Of a stretch of DNA of 20,356 bases, positions 6,187 through 14,344 are shown one piece after another. This DNA comes from Bordetella parapertussis (GTDB lineage: Bacteria > Pseudomonadota > Gammaproteobacteria > Burkholderiales > Burkholderiaceae_C): the NCBI GenBank assembly GCA_945899335.1, contig CAMDIP010000006.1:1-20356 (forward strand), read 5' to 3'. The position numbers were made by a program, and so were the translations under genes. How positions within the stretch are numbered: position 1 is the stretch's first letter; every line of letters starts with the position of its first letter. The notes beneath the pieces are model-generated. The model worked only from the letters and a program-made list of their open reading frames with translations. It was not told the DNA's origin and made no database searches.

Positions 6187-6207
6187 GACTGATTGCTCCA
6201 GGTTCTG

Positions 6208-7608
6208 TCAGTGCGCCACAAAGTTCACACGATCGGGAACCGGTTTGGTCTGACCCAAAGTACTCCACCAAGGCATCAACAAAAAGAAACCGAAATAAAA
6301 CAAGGTGCCGACTTGAGACACCCGTTCACCAATGTATGAGGGAGGCTGAATGCCAAGATAGCCCAGAACAAAGAAATTGATAACGAAAACGGCATACAAA
6401 TAAACATGCCAATCGGGACGGAAGCGGATGGACTTGACCTCGCATTTATCTAGCCAAGGCAAGAAAAACAGTATGACTACCGAGCCACCCATGACCACCA
6501 CACCCCAAAATTTTGCATCAATCGCCAGCAACAGGGCTACTGCAACAACCGCAGCACCCACCACCCCACCTTTGAGGAGAGTGCTGATTTTGGCTTTGGT
6601 TGCGCCTAAGTATGCGGCCGCCAGCACGCAAACGATAAGTGCGTAAATCATTTCGCTTGTGATGGCACGCAACATGGAGTAATAGGGCGTGAAATACCAA
6701 ACAGGGGCAATGTGGGCAGGGGTTTTTAGCGGATCCGCCGGAATAAAGTTGTTGTATTCCAAAAAGTAGCCGCCTAATTCAGGGGCGAAAAAGATGATCG
6801 CGCAAAACACCAACAAAAAGCCAGTCACACCGAGGATGTCGTGAACGGTGTAGTAGGGGTGAAAAGGAATGCCATCTAAGGGTCTGCCGTTTTCATCTTT
6901 GTGGGCTTTGATTTCTACGCCATCGGGGTTGTTAGAGCCCACTTCATGCAAAGCAATGATGTGTGCGACCACCAAGCCCAAAAGGACCAAGGGCACAGCA
7001 ATCACATGGAAAGCAAAGAATCGGTTCAAGGTGGCGTCACCCACCACATAGTCACCACGAATCAGCAAAGCCAAATCGGGTCCGATGAAGGGAATAGCTG
7101 AGAACAAATTCACAATCACTTGCGCACCCCAGTAAGACATTTGTCCCCAAGGCAGCAAATAGCCCATGAAGGCTTCAGCCATCAAGGCCAAAAAGATAGC
7201 GCAACCAAACAACCAAACCAGTTCACGTGGCTTTCTGAATGAACCGTAAATCAGGCCACGGAACATATGCAAATAAACCACCACAAAAAATGCAGATGCG
7301 CCAGTAGAGTGCATATAGCGAATCAGCCATCCATATGGAACATCGCGCATGATGTATTCCACGGAAGCAAAAGCCAAGGCAGCGTCAGGCTTGTAATGCA
7401 TCACTAAGAAAATACCGGTGACAATTTGAATCACCAGCACTAATAAGGACAAAGCACCAAAGAAGTAGAAAAAGTTGAAATTTTTGGGGGCGTAGTACTC
7501 GCTTAAATGCTCTTTGTACAGCTTGGACAAAGGGAAGCGATTGTCAATCCATGTCAAAGTCTTTTCAGACAAGGGCGCATCAGGCGAGGTTTCTTTGAAT
7601 TCAGCCAT
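6208..7608 (-). CDS. petB: Ubiquinol-cytochrome c reductase, cytochrome b subunit
   Basis: Cytochrome b is the membrane core of the bc1 complex and carries both quinone sites and hemes bL and bH. From the ATG at 7608 the product has 466 residues, a full-length fused cytochrome b. Heme-ligand pairs sit in HSTGASAFFVVVYLHMFRG and in the later helix HVIAVPLVLLGLVVAHIIAL. The GYLLPWGQMSYWGAQV segment is conserved. The Qo-site motif is PVWY (in APVWYFTPYYSML) rather than the mitochondrial PEWY. The start was chosen because MAEFKETSPDAP opens the family sequence, AAGAAG precedes it, and the longer frame would overlap petA. The gap to petA is 7 bases. Confidence 0.97.
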   Translation of the reverse strand: MAEFKETSPDAPLSEKTLTWIDNRFPLSKLYKEHLSEYYAPKNFNFFYFFGALSLLVLVIQIVTGIFLVMHYKPDAALAFASVEYIMRDVPYGWLIRYMHSTGASAFFVVVYLHMFRGLIYGSFRKPRELVWLFGCAIFLALMAEAFMGYLLPWGQMSYWGAQVIVNLFSAIPFIGPDLALLIRGDYVVGDATLNRFFAFHVIAVPLVLLGLVVAHIIALHEVGSNNPDGVEIKAHKDENGRPLDGIPFHPYYTVHDILGVTGFLLVFCAIIFFAPELGGYFLEYNNFIPADPLKTPAHIAPVWYFTPYYSMLRAITSEMIYALIVCVLAAAYLGATKAKISTLLKGGVVGAAVVAVALLLAIDAKFWGVVVMGGSVVILFFLPWLDKCEVKSIRFRPDWHVYLYAVFVINFFVLGYLGIQPPSYIGERVSQVGTLFYFGFFLLMPWWSTLGQTKPVPDRVNFVAH

Positions 7609-7615
7609 GGTCTTC

Positions 7616-8215
7616 TTAAGCCTTCGTGTCTTCACCAATCAGCAAACGAGTGTCTGAAAGGTACATATGGGGAGGAACTTCCAAATTGTCTGGGGCTGGC
7701 TTGTTTTTGTAGACGCGTCCAGCCATGTCAAAAGTCGAACCATGGCAGGGACAAAAAAATCCGCCCTGCCAATCGTCTGGTAAAGATGGCTGAGGACCCA
7801 TTTGGAATTTATCGCTGGGCGAGCATCCCAAATGGGAGCAAATACCCACGCCGACAAAAAACTCTGGCTTGATAGATCTGGCCTGGTTTCTGGCGTATTC
7901 AGGGGTGAGCTCAGAGGGCTTACGCTGGGACTCTGGGTCAGCCAGTTGTGACTCCACTTTTTTCAAAGCTTCGAGTTGCTCAGGTGTGCGGCGAACGATC
8001 CAAACCGGTTTTCCGCGCCACTCGACCGTTAATTTTTCTCCGGGCTTGATACTGGCGATATCTACCTCAACAGAAGCACCTGCCGCCTTGGCTCGCTCGG
8101 AGGGGCTGAAGTTACTGACAAACGGAATCGCGACAGCAACGCCGCCAACTGCACCAGCACAACTCGAAGCAATTAGCCACGTCCGCTTGCTGGTGTCCAC
8201 AGTGGTTTCACTCAT
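7616..8215 (-). CDS. petA: Ubiquinol-cytochrome c reductase, Rieske iron-sulfur subunit
   Basis: The Rieske protein takes the first electron from ubiquinol at the Qo site. The 199-residue product has a N-terminal Tat-like signal anchor with SKRTWLIASS at 9-18 and a Gly/Ala-rich span to about residue 33, then SPSERAKAAGA, the flexible neck. The [2Fe-2S] ligands are in CSHLGC (C126, H128) and CPCHGS (C155, H158), with disulfide partners C131 and C157. The twin-arginine position reads Lys-Arg. AGAGG 6 bases before the ATG is a good ribosome binding site. It is the first gene of petABC and diverges from the mscL remnant. Confidence 0.97.
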   Translation of the reverse strand: MSETTVDTSKRTWLIASSCAGAVGGVAVAIPFVSNFSPSERAKAAGASVEVDIASIKPGEKLTVEWRGKPVWIVRRTPEQLEALKKVESQLADPESQRKPSELTPEYARNQARSIKPEFFVGVGICSHLGCSPSDKFQMGPQPSLPDDWQGGFFCPCHGSTFDMAGRVYKNKPAPDNLEVPPHMYLSDTRLLIGEDTKA

Positions 8216-8257
8216 GAAAGACCTCTAAATTGGGATGCAAACTTTGTAAAGCCTTTA

Positions 8258-8263
8258 ATTCTA
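8258..8263 (-). promoter_or_regulatory. Candidate -10 box of the petABC operon
   Basis: The minus strand has TAGAAT about 42 bases upstream of the petA ATG, inside an AT-rich divergent region (8216-8372). A matching -35 is poor (TGGCTC at 17 bases), so this is only the best visible candidate. The rest of the gap is strongly AT-rich (8310-8360, repeated TTAATT words) and could hold the former mscL promoter. Confidence 0.3.
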
Positions 8264-8372
8264 ACCGAGCCCGCCATGTCGAGCCATCCCTACAAATACA
8301 TGGTTTTTGTTTGAATTAATTTTCAAAAAATTAATTAATTAAACTATTAATAGTTAACTTAAGGACTGTTCA

Positions 8373-8556
8373 ATGTTCAAAGAATTCAAGGAATTCGCCA
8401 TCAAAGGGAATGTGATGGATTTGGCGATAGGAGTCATCATTGGCGGGGCGCAAGGCGGGCGTACCGGTTTTGTCTTACGGCAACTTCATCACCATCACCA
8501 TTAACTTTCTTATTTTGGCTTTTGCTATTTTTCTGATGGTCAAGCAAAACCAGCGC
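8373..8556 (+). pseudogene. mscL: Large-conductance mechanosensitive channel MscL, internally deleted and frameshifted
   Basis: MscL is the pentameric channel that opens under osmotic downshock. The ATG at 8373, with AAGGA 7 bases upstream, opens [20 protein letters not shown] then VIIGGA, the intact N-terminus and first half of TM1. At about 8450 the sequence jumps to the block [32 protein letters not shown] in another frame, which is the start of TM2. About 50 codons (rest of TM1 and the periplasmic loop) are missing, and the reading frame is broken. The C-terminal cytoplasmic helix is also absent: after MVKQ the sequence diverges and pdxA ends 22 bases later. The in-frame reading stops at 8502-8504 after 43 codons. 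A working channel cannot be made. Confidence 0.9.
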
Positions 8557-8577
8557 AGGTATGAACTGCCGTATCAA

Positions 8578-9621
8578 TCACAAACACTGACCTTTGGCTA
8601 CTTTGATTGCTGCCAACAAACTGCTTGCGTTAGCTACTCCTTGGCCCGCAATATCAAACGCAGTTCCGTGATCGGGGCTGGTTCTCACAAAAGGCAGGCC
8701 CAAGGTATGGTTCACGCCGTTGTCCAGCCCCAAGTATTTGACAGGTATCAAACCTTGGTCGTGGTACATGGCGACAACCACATCCGTGTCTTTTTGTCCC
8801 TGCGCACTGTGCGCTTGCATGAACACGGTGTCTGGCGGGTAAGGGCCACTGATATGCATGCCCAGCGCTTGGGCTTTTTCAACGGCTGGGGCAATAAAAC
8901 GAATCTCTTCATCCCCAAACAGTCCCTCTTCTCCTGCATGGGGGTTAAGCCCTGCGACAGTCATGCGAGTAACAGTTCCATGGATATACCGCCAGCTGTC
9001 ATGCGTGACTTGGAAAGTTTCAAGAAGATTGTCAAGGTTGACCAAGCCAATGGCTTCGCGCAAGGGCACATGGATGCTGACCAAAACCACCCTCAACCCT
9101 GGGCAAGACAACATCATGCGAACCGGCAAACCGCTGATGGGCAAGCCCAAGTGTTGCGCGGCCAGAGACTGCAACATCTCGGTGTGTCCTGGGAATTCCA
9201 CCCCGCTGAGTTGCAAGGCCTTTTTGTTGACAGGTGCAGTGACCACGGCGGCGACTTTTCCATTCAGGGCTGCGGATGTCGCCGAACGGATGGCCTCTGC
9301 AGCCATCGCCCCTGCTTGCGCGCTGACTTGGCCCATGGCAATCTGTGCTGACTCACCACACTGAATCACTGGTATCTGGTGATCCAAGCTTTGCCCCACT
9401 TGAGTCACATCTGTGATGGGCAAACACTCCAGATGCCTAGGCAACAAAGGGGCTAGCAAGCTGAGTTGTTTTTGCAACGTTGGCAGGTCGCCGAAAACGC
9501 AACACCCTTGGGTCAACTCAGGCGCCTGCGCAAAGGCTTTCAGGATGATTTCTGGGCCAATCCCTGCGGGGTCTCCCATGGTGATAGCCACGGGCAAAGC
9601 GGAAGATTGCAAGGTGCTCAT
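8578..9621 (-). CDS. pdxA: 4-hydroxythreonine-4-phosphate dehydrogenase PdxA
   Basis: PdxA oxidises 4-phosphohydroxy-L-threonine with NAD(P)+ in the DXP-dependent route to pyridoxal phosphate (vitamin B6). The 347-residue length is usual for the family. It shows the opening [13 protein letters not shown] at 13-25, the substrate block [10 protein letters not shown], and three metal-binding histidine motifs: [15 protein letters not shown] and MYHDQGLIP. The end ([20 protein letters not shown]) is also typical. It is the last gene of the long minus-strand run, 7 bases after the nif3-like gene. Its stop now lies next to the decayed mscL, and no terminator hairpin is visible beyond it. Confidence 0.96.
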   Translation of the reverse strand: MSTLQSSALPVAITMGDPAGIGPEIILKAFAQAPELTQGCCVFGDLPTLQKQLSLLAPLLPRHLECLPITDVTQVGQSLDHQIPVIQCGESAQIAMGQVSAQAGAMAAEAIRSATSAALNGKVAAVVTAPVNKKALQLSGVEFPGHTEMLQSLAAQHLGLPISGLPVRMMLSCPGLRVVLVSIHVPLREAIGLVNLDNLLETFQVTHDSWRYIHGTVTRMTVAGLNPHAGEEGLFGDEEIRFIAPAVEKAQALGMHISGPYPPDTVFMQAHSAQGQKDTDVVVAMYHDQGLIPVKYLGLDNGVNHTLGLPFVRTSPDHGTAFDIAGQGVANASSLLAAIKVAKGQCL

Positions 9622-9628
9622 TCAACCG

Positions 9629-10384
9629 TCAAGCGGGGTTGTCGATGTCGATAAACACATGCATGACGCCGAGTTGTTCCGCCAGATGAGCACCCAGTGC
9701 AGGAGCGCCGTAGCGCTCGGTAGCGTGGTGACCACAAGCAAAAAAACTCACCCCTGTTTCATGCGCCAAATGCGCTTGGGGTTCGGAGATTTCACCAGTG
9801 ATGAAAGCATCGACGCCTTGGGCGATGGCCTCTTCAAACAAGTTTTGTGCGCCGCCCGTACACCAAGCCATGCGCCGAACAGGCCTTTGGGCGTCAGGCA
9901 CCACAGACACGGGTTGCTTGCCCAAACGGCTTTGCAAAAGCTGCGCCAAGGCTTGGCCGTTTTCAAAAGCGATTGGCGCTTGCCCCACAAAACCCAAGCC
10001 TTGCTCACCGAACGTGCTGTCAACCCGAAAGCCCAAATGCGCGGCCAGTTGCGCGTTGTTGCCAAGGGCGGGATGGGCGTCCAGAGGCAGGTGATAGGCC
10101 AGCAAATTGATATCGTGCTGCAGCAACAAAGCTAAGCGTGTTTTAAGCCACCCCGTCACAGCGCCCGTTTGGTTACGCCAAAACAAACCGTGGTGAACCA
10201 GCAAAGTGTCGGCACCGGCATCAATGGCAGATTGGATAAATGCCAAACTGGCCGTGACACCTGAAGCCACCGATTGAATGTGAGGACGCCCTTCCACCTG
10301 CAAGCCATTGGGACAATAGTCTTTGAAGCGCTCGGGTTGCAGCAAACCATCAGTTAGCGCCAGCAATGCGGTGCGCTCAACCAT
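9629..10384 (-). CDS. Nif3-like dinuclear metal-centre protein (YbgI family)
   Basis: Nif3/YbgI proteins form toroidal hexamers with a dinuclear metal site; some are annotated as GTP cyclohydrolase I type 2, but the physiological substrate is unsettled. The 251-residue product carries the family motifs: CPNGLQVEG at 24-32, DTLLVHHGLFW, the AYHLPLDAHPALGNNAQLA block, and the C-terminal CGHHATERYGAPALGAHLAE. The His, Asp and Glu ligands expected for metal binding are therefore present. It starts one base after the stop of the protease gene and precedes pdxA by 7 bases, so it is embedded in the operon. General family confidence is high, function is not. Confidence 0.93.
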   Translation of the reverse strand: MVERTALLALTDGLLQPERFKDYCPNGLQVEGRPHIQSVASGVTASLAFIQSAIDAGADTLLVHHGLFWRNQTGAVTGWLKTRLALLLQHDINLLAYHLPLDAHPALGNNAQLAAHLGFRVDSTFGEQGLGFVGQAPIAFENGQALAQLLQSRLGKQPVSVVPDAQRPVRRMAWCTGGAQNLFEEAIAQGVDAFITGEISEPQAHLAHETGVSFFACGHHATERYGAPALGAHLAEQLGVMHVFIDIDNPA

Positions 10385-10385
10385 G

Positions 10386-11525
10386 TCAGCGCCGCTCAGC
10401 CCGAACTTTGGGGCGCTGCAAGGGCGTGACCGACAGCAACTGCTCTTGTTCTTTGCGCAAAATTTTCAGTTGGGCATCAACGCCGGGTTTGAGCAAAGAA
10501 ACTTGCGCCAAAAGTTCCGCCACATTTTGAACTTTGTGGTCATTCACAGCCAGCAACATATCGCCAGGACGAACCCCCGCCTTGAACGCTGGGCCAGTCT
10601 GCAAAACGCCGGTGATGATGACGCCTTCTTGACGGTTAACGTTAAACGTTTGAGCCAACTCTGGGGTGAGTTCTGTGGGCTCGACACCGATCCAGCCGCG
10701 GGTGACCAAGCCGTCCTTGACGATCCCTTCAAGCACTTGCTTGGCAATGCTCACTGGAATGGCAAAACCAATCCCCATGCTGCCCCCCGATTTGGAATAA
10801 ATGGCGGTGTTGATGCCCAATAAATTGCCTTGCACATCCACCAAGGCGCCGCCAGAGTTGCCAGGGTTGATGGCCGCATCAGTTTGAATAAAGTTCTCAA
10901 AGGTGTTGATGCCCAGTTGGTTGCGCCCCAGTGCAGAGATGATGCCACTGGTCACGGTTTGTCCCACGCCAAAGGGGTTTCCGATGGCCAAAACGATGTC
11001 GCCGACTTGGACTTGCTCGGAATTGTTCATCACCATCACAGGCAATTTATCCAAGTTGACTTTGAGCACGGCCAAGTCGGTTTCGGGATCGGTGCCAATG
11101 ACCTTGGCTTGCGTTTGGCGGCCATCGTTGAGCATTACCAAAATTTCATCTGCTGCTTCCACCACGTGGTTATTGGTGAGGATGTATCCCTGCGGGCTGA
11201 CAATGACGCCGCTGCCCAAGCCGGTTTGGGCCGAATCATCTTGATCGCCAAAAAAATAGCGAAACCATGGGTCTTTGTTTTTTTCGAGTGCGGCTTTTTG
11301 CGATGTGTTGATGCTGACCACCGCTGGGGAAGCTTTCTTTGCGGCGAAACTCAAACTGCCAGCGCTAGATGTGGGCGAAATGGCGCCAGGAGCGACCTCA
11401 AAGATTTGCAGATCTGTGTTCCAACTGGGCCTTTGGACCCACTCGGGTTTGAGGGTAATCAGCACAAACCACACGGCTACCAAGACGGTGACCGTTTGTG
11501 CAAACAATAGCCACAGACGCTTCAT
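10386..11525 (-). CDS. Membrane-anchored HtrA-family serine protease with one PDZ domain (DegS/AlgW-like)
   Basis: This is a 379-residue trypsin-like envelope protease of the S1C (HtrA) family. Residues 8-24 form a single N-terminal anchor (FAQTVTVLVAVWFVLIT). The catalytic triad is visible: His120 in TNNHVVEA, Asp150 in DPETDLAVL and Ser224 in PGNSGGALV. One C-terminal PDZ domain follows (about 275-370, VGVEPTEL to PGVDAQLKI). A single PDZ with a membrane anchor is the DegS/AlgW layout, whereas DegP and DegQ have two PDZ domains and are periplasmic. Its ATG overlaps the tatC stop by ATGA, so translation is coupled with tatC. Whether it triggers a sigma-E response or acts as a quality-control protease cannot be told here. 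Confidence 0.93.
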   Translation of the reverse strand: MKRLWLLFAQTVTVLVAVWFVLITLKPEWVQRPSWNTDLQIFEVAPGAISPTSSAGSLSFAAKKASPAVVSINTSQKAALEKNKDPWFRYFFGDQDDSAQTGLGSGVIVSPQGYILTNNHVVEAADEILVMLNDGRQTQAKVIGTDPETDLAVLKVNLDKLPVMVMNNSEQVQVGDIVLAIGNPFGVGQTVTSGIISALGRNQLGINTFENFIQTDAAINPGNSGGALVDVQGNLLGINTAIYSKSGGSMGIGFAIPVSIAKQVLEGIVKDGLVTRGWIGVEPTELTPELAQTFNVNRQEGVIITGVLQTGPAFKAGVRPGDMLLAVNDHKVQNVAELLAQVSLLKPGVDAQLKILRKEQEQLLSVTPLQRPKVRAERR

Positions 11526-12322
11526 GATGAGTTTGAATCAGTCCCTTTTGACTCATCGGGGGCTTGTGTATGTCGTATGAAAATTTGGGCTGCCCAAATG
11601 CCTATCTCATACAGAATGCACATGGGAATCGCCAAAGCAAGCTGGGAGACCACATCGGGCGGGGTGACCACCGCTGCAATGATGAAAGCGAGCACAATGA
11701 AATAGGAGCGAAAGGCTTTGAGTTTTTCAATACTCACCACTTTCATACGGGCCAGCACAATGACCACAATGGGCACTTCAAACGCCAAGCCAAAGGCCAC
11801 AAACATGGTCAGCACAAAGCTTAAGTAAGCCTCGATATCAGGCGCTGCGGTGATGCTTTTGGGCGCAAAGCTTTGGATGAACTTAAAGACTTGGCCAAAG
11901 ACGAAAAAGTAACAAAACGCCACACCAATGAAAAACAGCAAGGTACTGGAAAATACCAAAGGTAAAACCAGTTTCTTTTCGTGGGTGTACAAGCCTGGGG
12001 CTACGAAGGCCCAGCCTTGGTAAAGCACCACGGGCAAGGCGATCAAAAACGCTGTCATCAGCATGATTTTCAAAGGCACAATGAAAGGCGAAATCACCGA
12101 GGTGGCGATCAATCGGGTGCCTTCAGGCAACTGCGCCACCAAGGGGGCTGCCAAAAAATCGTAGAGCTGGGCTGGGCCTGGGTAAAGGCTCAAAACAATA
12201 CAGACCAACGCGACGGCAATCGTCGCTTTGACCAAACGATCGCGCAACTCCTTGAGGTGCTGCACAAAGGGTTGTTCTGTGCCCGAAAGTTGGTCGGTGT
12301 CTTTGGTGGAGGATTCAGCCAT
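11522..12322 (-). CDS. tatC: Sec-independent protein translocase TatC
   Basis: TatC is the polytopic receptor that, with TatB, recognises twin-arginine signal peptides. The 266-residue product has six predicted membrane spans, the first at about 33-51 (ATIAVALVCIVLSLYPG). Hallmarks are the N-terminal FVQHLKELRDRL at 19-30, the first-periplasmic-to-cytoplasmic block WAFVAPGLYTHEKK, and the FVFGQVFKFIQSF region. An acidic/serine C-terminal tail follows the last span. The gene starts 6 bases after tatB and overlaps the protease gene by 4 bases. Confidence 0.97.
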   Translation of the reverse strand: MAESSTKDTDQLSGTEQPFVQHLKELRDRLVKATIAVALVCIVLSLYPGPAQLYDFLAAPLVAQLPEGTRLIATSVISPFIVPLKIMLMTAFLIALPVVLYQGWAFVAPGLYTHEKKLVLPLVFSSTLLFFIGVAFCYFFVFGQVFKFIQSFAPKSITAAPDIEAYLSFVLTMFVAFGLAFEVPIVVIVLARMKVVSIEKLKAFRSYFIVLAFIIAAVVTPPDVVSQLALAIPMCILYEIGIWAAQIFIRHTQAPDESKGTDSNSS

Positions 12323-12328
12323 AAAGGT

Positions 12329-12820
12329 CTAGTTATTGCCCATGCCAGAGGGCGGGCGAAATCGTGCCACCCTGGCTGCACCGGATAAGGCGCGGGTGCG
12401 CACACCTTGTCGCGATTTGAACCACTGCGGCGTGGCCGAGCGCTTGACGCGCCAGTTCTTGCCGGGGTGTTGGTAACTGGGCGGCGGCGGCGTCCATTGG
12501 TAAGGAATGATCGGCTGGTAGCCGTTTTCCGCCTGCCCATCCATGTCCAAACTGGCCACGCCTTCGTTGAGCTTGGTGGTGGCGTTGAGCACACTTTTTT
12601 GCACATCGGTCATGGCGCTGTCCATGGTTTCCTTCATTTTCTTGAGGTCTTCCATGTCCATCGAACGGTTCACTTCCGCTTTGACATCTGACACATAGCG
12701 CTGCGCCTTGCCAAGCAAGGTGCCTATGGTTCTGGCCACCCTGGGCATCTTCTCAGGACCGATCACCACCAGTGCCACAGCACCGATAAGGGCCAGCTTG
12801 GAGATTTCCAGGTCAAACAT
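12329..12820 (-). CDS. tatB: Sec-independent protein translocase TatB
   Basis: TatB works with TatC in binding Tat substrates. The 163-residue product shows the single N-terminal span and hinge [20 protein letters not shown] at 9-28, followed by the amphipathic and helical region [20 protein letters not shown]. The start MFDLEISK has Lys at position 8, where E. coli TatB has a functionally important Glu; to my recollection Burkholderiales TatB proteins usually have this K. The tail from about residue 100 is Pro- and Arg-rich and low in conservation. It lies between tatA (3-base gap) and tatC (6-base gap). Confidence 0.94.
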   Translation of the reverse strand: MFDLEISKLALIGAVALVVIGPEKMPRVARTIGTLLGKAQRYVSDVKAEVNRSMDMEDLKKMKETMDSAMTDVQKSVLNATTKLNEGVASLDMDGQAENGYQPIIPYQWTPPPPSYQHPGKNWRVKRSATPQWFKSRQGVRTRALSGAARVARFRPPSGMGNN

Positions 12821-12823
12821 CGC

Positions 12824-13072
12824 TTAAGGCTTTTGCTTGGCTTCGACGTCGATGGGCGCTTTGTCTGCGTTGGGGTTGGCATTGGCAGCCACTTGCTGGG
12901 CCGGAGCGCTGGCTGGGTCTTCAGGCGCAGCAGAACCGTCTTTCACGCCGTCCTTGAAACCCTTGACAGCACCGCCTAAGTCAGCGCCAATGTTTTTGAG
13001 TTTTTTGGTGCCAAACACCAAAACGATGATTAAAAGCACGATTAACCAGTGCCAAATTGAAAATGATCCCAT
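12824..13072 (-). CDS. tatA: Sec-independent protein translocase TatA
   Basis: TatA oligomerises to form the transport pathway for folded proteins. The start is the ATG at 13072, set by AGGAG six bases upstream; the frame continues upstream to 13210 only as overlap with the HIT gene. The 82-residue product has the span [15 protein letters not shown] with the FG hinge at about 20-21, then [20 protein letters not shown], the amphipathic helix typical of TatA. An acidic and alanine-rich tail completes it. It begins a tatABC set in the standard order, 34 bases after the HIT gene. Confidence 0.96.
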   Translation of the reverse strand: MGSFSIWHWLIVLLIIVLVFGTKKLKNIGADLGGAVKGFKDGVKDGSAAPEDPASAPAQQVAANANPNADKAPIDVEAKQKP

Positions 13073-13106
13073 GGGATGCTCCTGAATGAAGTGAGGAATT
13101 CTAGTC

Positions 13107-13466
13107 TTAGCCGCGTAACCACGGGCGGGGACCGCCCATGACATGCCAATGCAGATGGTGAACCTCTTGTCCGCCCTCGGTGCCGGTGTTGGTAACCAGC
13201 CTAAACCCACCCTCGGGGTAGGGGTTCACGCCCTCTTGCAAGGCCAGTTTGGGGGCGAGCAACAACATGCGCCCCAACAGCGCTTGGTGCTCGGGGCCGA
13301 CCTGCGCCATGGACGGGATGTGCAGCTTGGGGATGATCAAAAAATGGACAGGCGCCCACGGGTTGATGTCGTGGAAGGCAAAAACCTCTTCGTCTTCATA
13401 GACTTTTTTGCTCGGAATCTGGCCGGCAACGATTTTGCAAAAAATGCAGTTGGGGTCGGTGTGCAT
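13107..13466 (-). CDS. HIT-family nucleotide-binding hydrolase (HinT-like)
   Basis: Histidine-triad proteins hydrolyse purine nucleoside phosphoramidates and related AMP conjugates. From ATG 13466 the product has 119 residues, the usual HinT size. It starts [20 protein letters not shown] and ends with the triad [10 protein letters not shown] (His at 104, 106 and 108; His103 precedes), with the [10 protein letters not shown] and [10 protein letters not shown] blocks between. A GTG at 13490 would add eight residues, but that segment falls in a repeat-like sequence, so the ATG is preferred. The gene sits between hisE and tatA, a position I recall in other Burkholderiales his operons. Confidence 0.94.
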   Translation of the reverse strand: MHTDPNCIFCKIVAGQIPSKKVYEDEEVFAFHDINPWAPVHFLIIPKLHIPSMAQVGPEHQALLGRMLLLAPKLALQEGVNPYPEGGFRLVTNTGTEGGQEVHHLHWHVMGGPRPWLRG

Positions 13467-13480
13467 GGTGGGTTTTGGAT

Positions 13481-13517
13481 AGGTCGCCACGTCGCTTCGC
13501 TACTCGCGATGACAGGC
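13481..13517. repeat. REP-like intergenic element of the GTCATTGCGAG type
   Basis: Read on the minus strand, 13517-13481 gives GCCTGTCATCGCGAGTAGCG followed by AAGCGACGTGGCGACCT. This closely resembles the widespread small intergenic repeat with core GTCATTGCGAG...GCGAAGCGACGTGGCAATCC known from many bacteria. It can form a small hairpin (TCGC-gagta-GCGA). It occupies the gap between hisE and the HIT gene. Only one copy is in the window. Confidence 0.5.
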
Positions 13518-13530
13518 TAAATGGTCAAGT

Positions 13531-13899
13531 TTAATCTTCGCCGGCATCACGGGCCTGCGCTTTGCGCAAGGCTTTTTCTTCCAAGCCGCTCAAACCCTCG
13601 CGACGCGAGAGCTCTTGCAACACGTCCTCGGGGCTTAAGTTGTAGTGCGCCAGCGCCACCAAGCTGTGGAACCACAGGTCGGCCATCTCGCCCACCAACT
13701 TGTGCGGGTCGCCACCATGGTCAAGGTCCTTAGCGGCCATCACCACCTCGGTGGCCTCTTCACCAATTTTCTTCAAAAACGCGTCGGGGCCTTTGTGCAG
13801 CAATCGCGCCACATAGCTGGTGTCGGGGTTACCGCCGTTGGCCGCTTTGCGGCTTTCAATCACGGCGGCTAAGCGGGCCAAGGTGTCGTCAGTACTCAT
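13531..13899 (-). CDS. hisE: Phosphoribosyl-ATP pyrophosphatase HisE
   Basis: HisE removes pyrophosphate from phosphoribosyl-ATP, the second step of histidine synthesis. The 122-residue product carries the family helix motif with acidic metal ligands: [18 protein letters not shown] at 43-60, then [18 protein letters not shown]. The start at 13899 overlaps the hisI stop in ATGA; the longer open frame is overlap with hisI. HisI and HisE are separate proteins here, unlike the fused HisIE of enterobacteria. A basic C-terminal tail ([11 protein letters not shown]) ends the chain. It is the last his gene before the HIT gene. Confidence 0.96.
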   Translation of the reverse strand: MSTDDTLARLAAVIESRKAANGGNPDTSYVARLLHKGPDAFLKKIGEEATEVVMAAKDLDHGGDPHKLVGEMADLWFHSLVALAHYNLSPEDVLQELSRREGLSGLEEKALRKAQARDAGED

Positions 13900-14306
13900 G
13901 ATTTGGCCTTGTAAATGGTGGCAGGGTCTTGCAAAACTGGCTCGACGCTCAGCCACTGGCCGCCGTCGGGGCTGGCTTGCCAGCGTTGGTAAAAGCAGCT
14001 GTGTCGCCCCGTGTGGCAGGCAATGCTGGGGTCGTGGCCGGTTTGGGTGACGCTGAGCAAAATCACGTCGTTGTCGCAATCTAAGCGAATGTCATGCACC
14101 TGCTGCACATGACCAGACTCTTCGCCCTTGAACCACAGCTTGCCCCGTGAACGGCTGAAATACACCGCACGGCCCAGTTCAGCGGTTTTTTGCAGGGCCT
14201 CGCGGTTCATCCACGCGAACATCAGCACGTCTTTGCTGCCCTGCTCTTGCGCGATGACCGGCACCAAGCCTTGGGCATCCCATTTGATTGTGTCTAGCCA
14301 ATTCAT
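13896..14306 (-). CDS. hisI: Phosphoribosyl-AMP cyclohydrolase HisI
   Basis: HisI opens the adenine ring of phosphoribosyl-AMP, the third step of histidine synthesis, using zinc. From ATG 14306 the product has 136 residues. It has the standard [20 protein letters not shown] start, FAWMNREAL, the [16 protein letters not shown] block, then the metal-binding LDCDND (with Cys and Asp ligands) and [16 protein letters not shown] at 14348 overlapping hisF by GTGA would add 14 residues that do not look like HisI. Neither start has a convincing ribosome binding site. The gap from hisF is 38 bases if the ATG is used. Confidence 0.95.
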   Translation of the reverse strand: MNWLDTIKWDAQGLVPVIAQEQGSKDVLMFAWMNREALQKTAELGRAVYFSRSRGKLWFKGEESGHVQQVHDIRLDCDNDVILLSVTQTGHDPSIACHTGRHSCFYQRWQASPDGGQWLSVEPVLQDPATIYKAKS

Positions 14307-14344
14307 AAGGGGAGATGTTAAGGGCTGAGAAAGAAGTGTTGGGA

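Noticed and set aside
8440..9351. A 303-codon plus-strand frame running from mscL into pdxA
   Set aside because: Only its first 35 or so codons resemble protein (the mscL TM2 remnant). The rest is antisense to pdxA, so it is a chance fusion made by the deletion.
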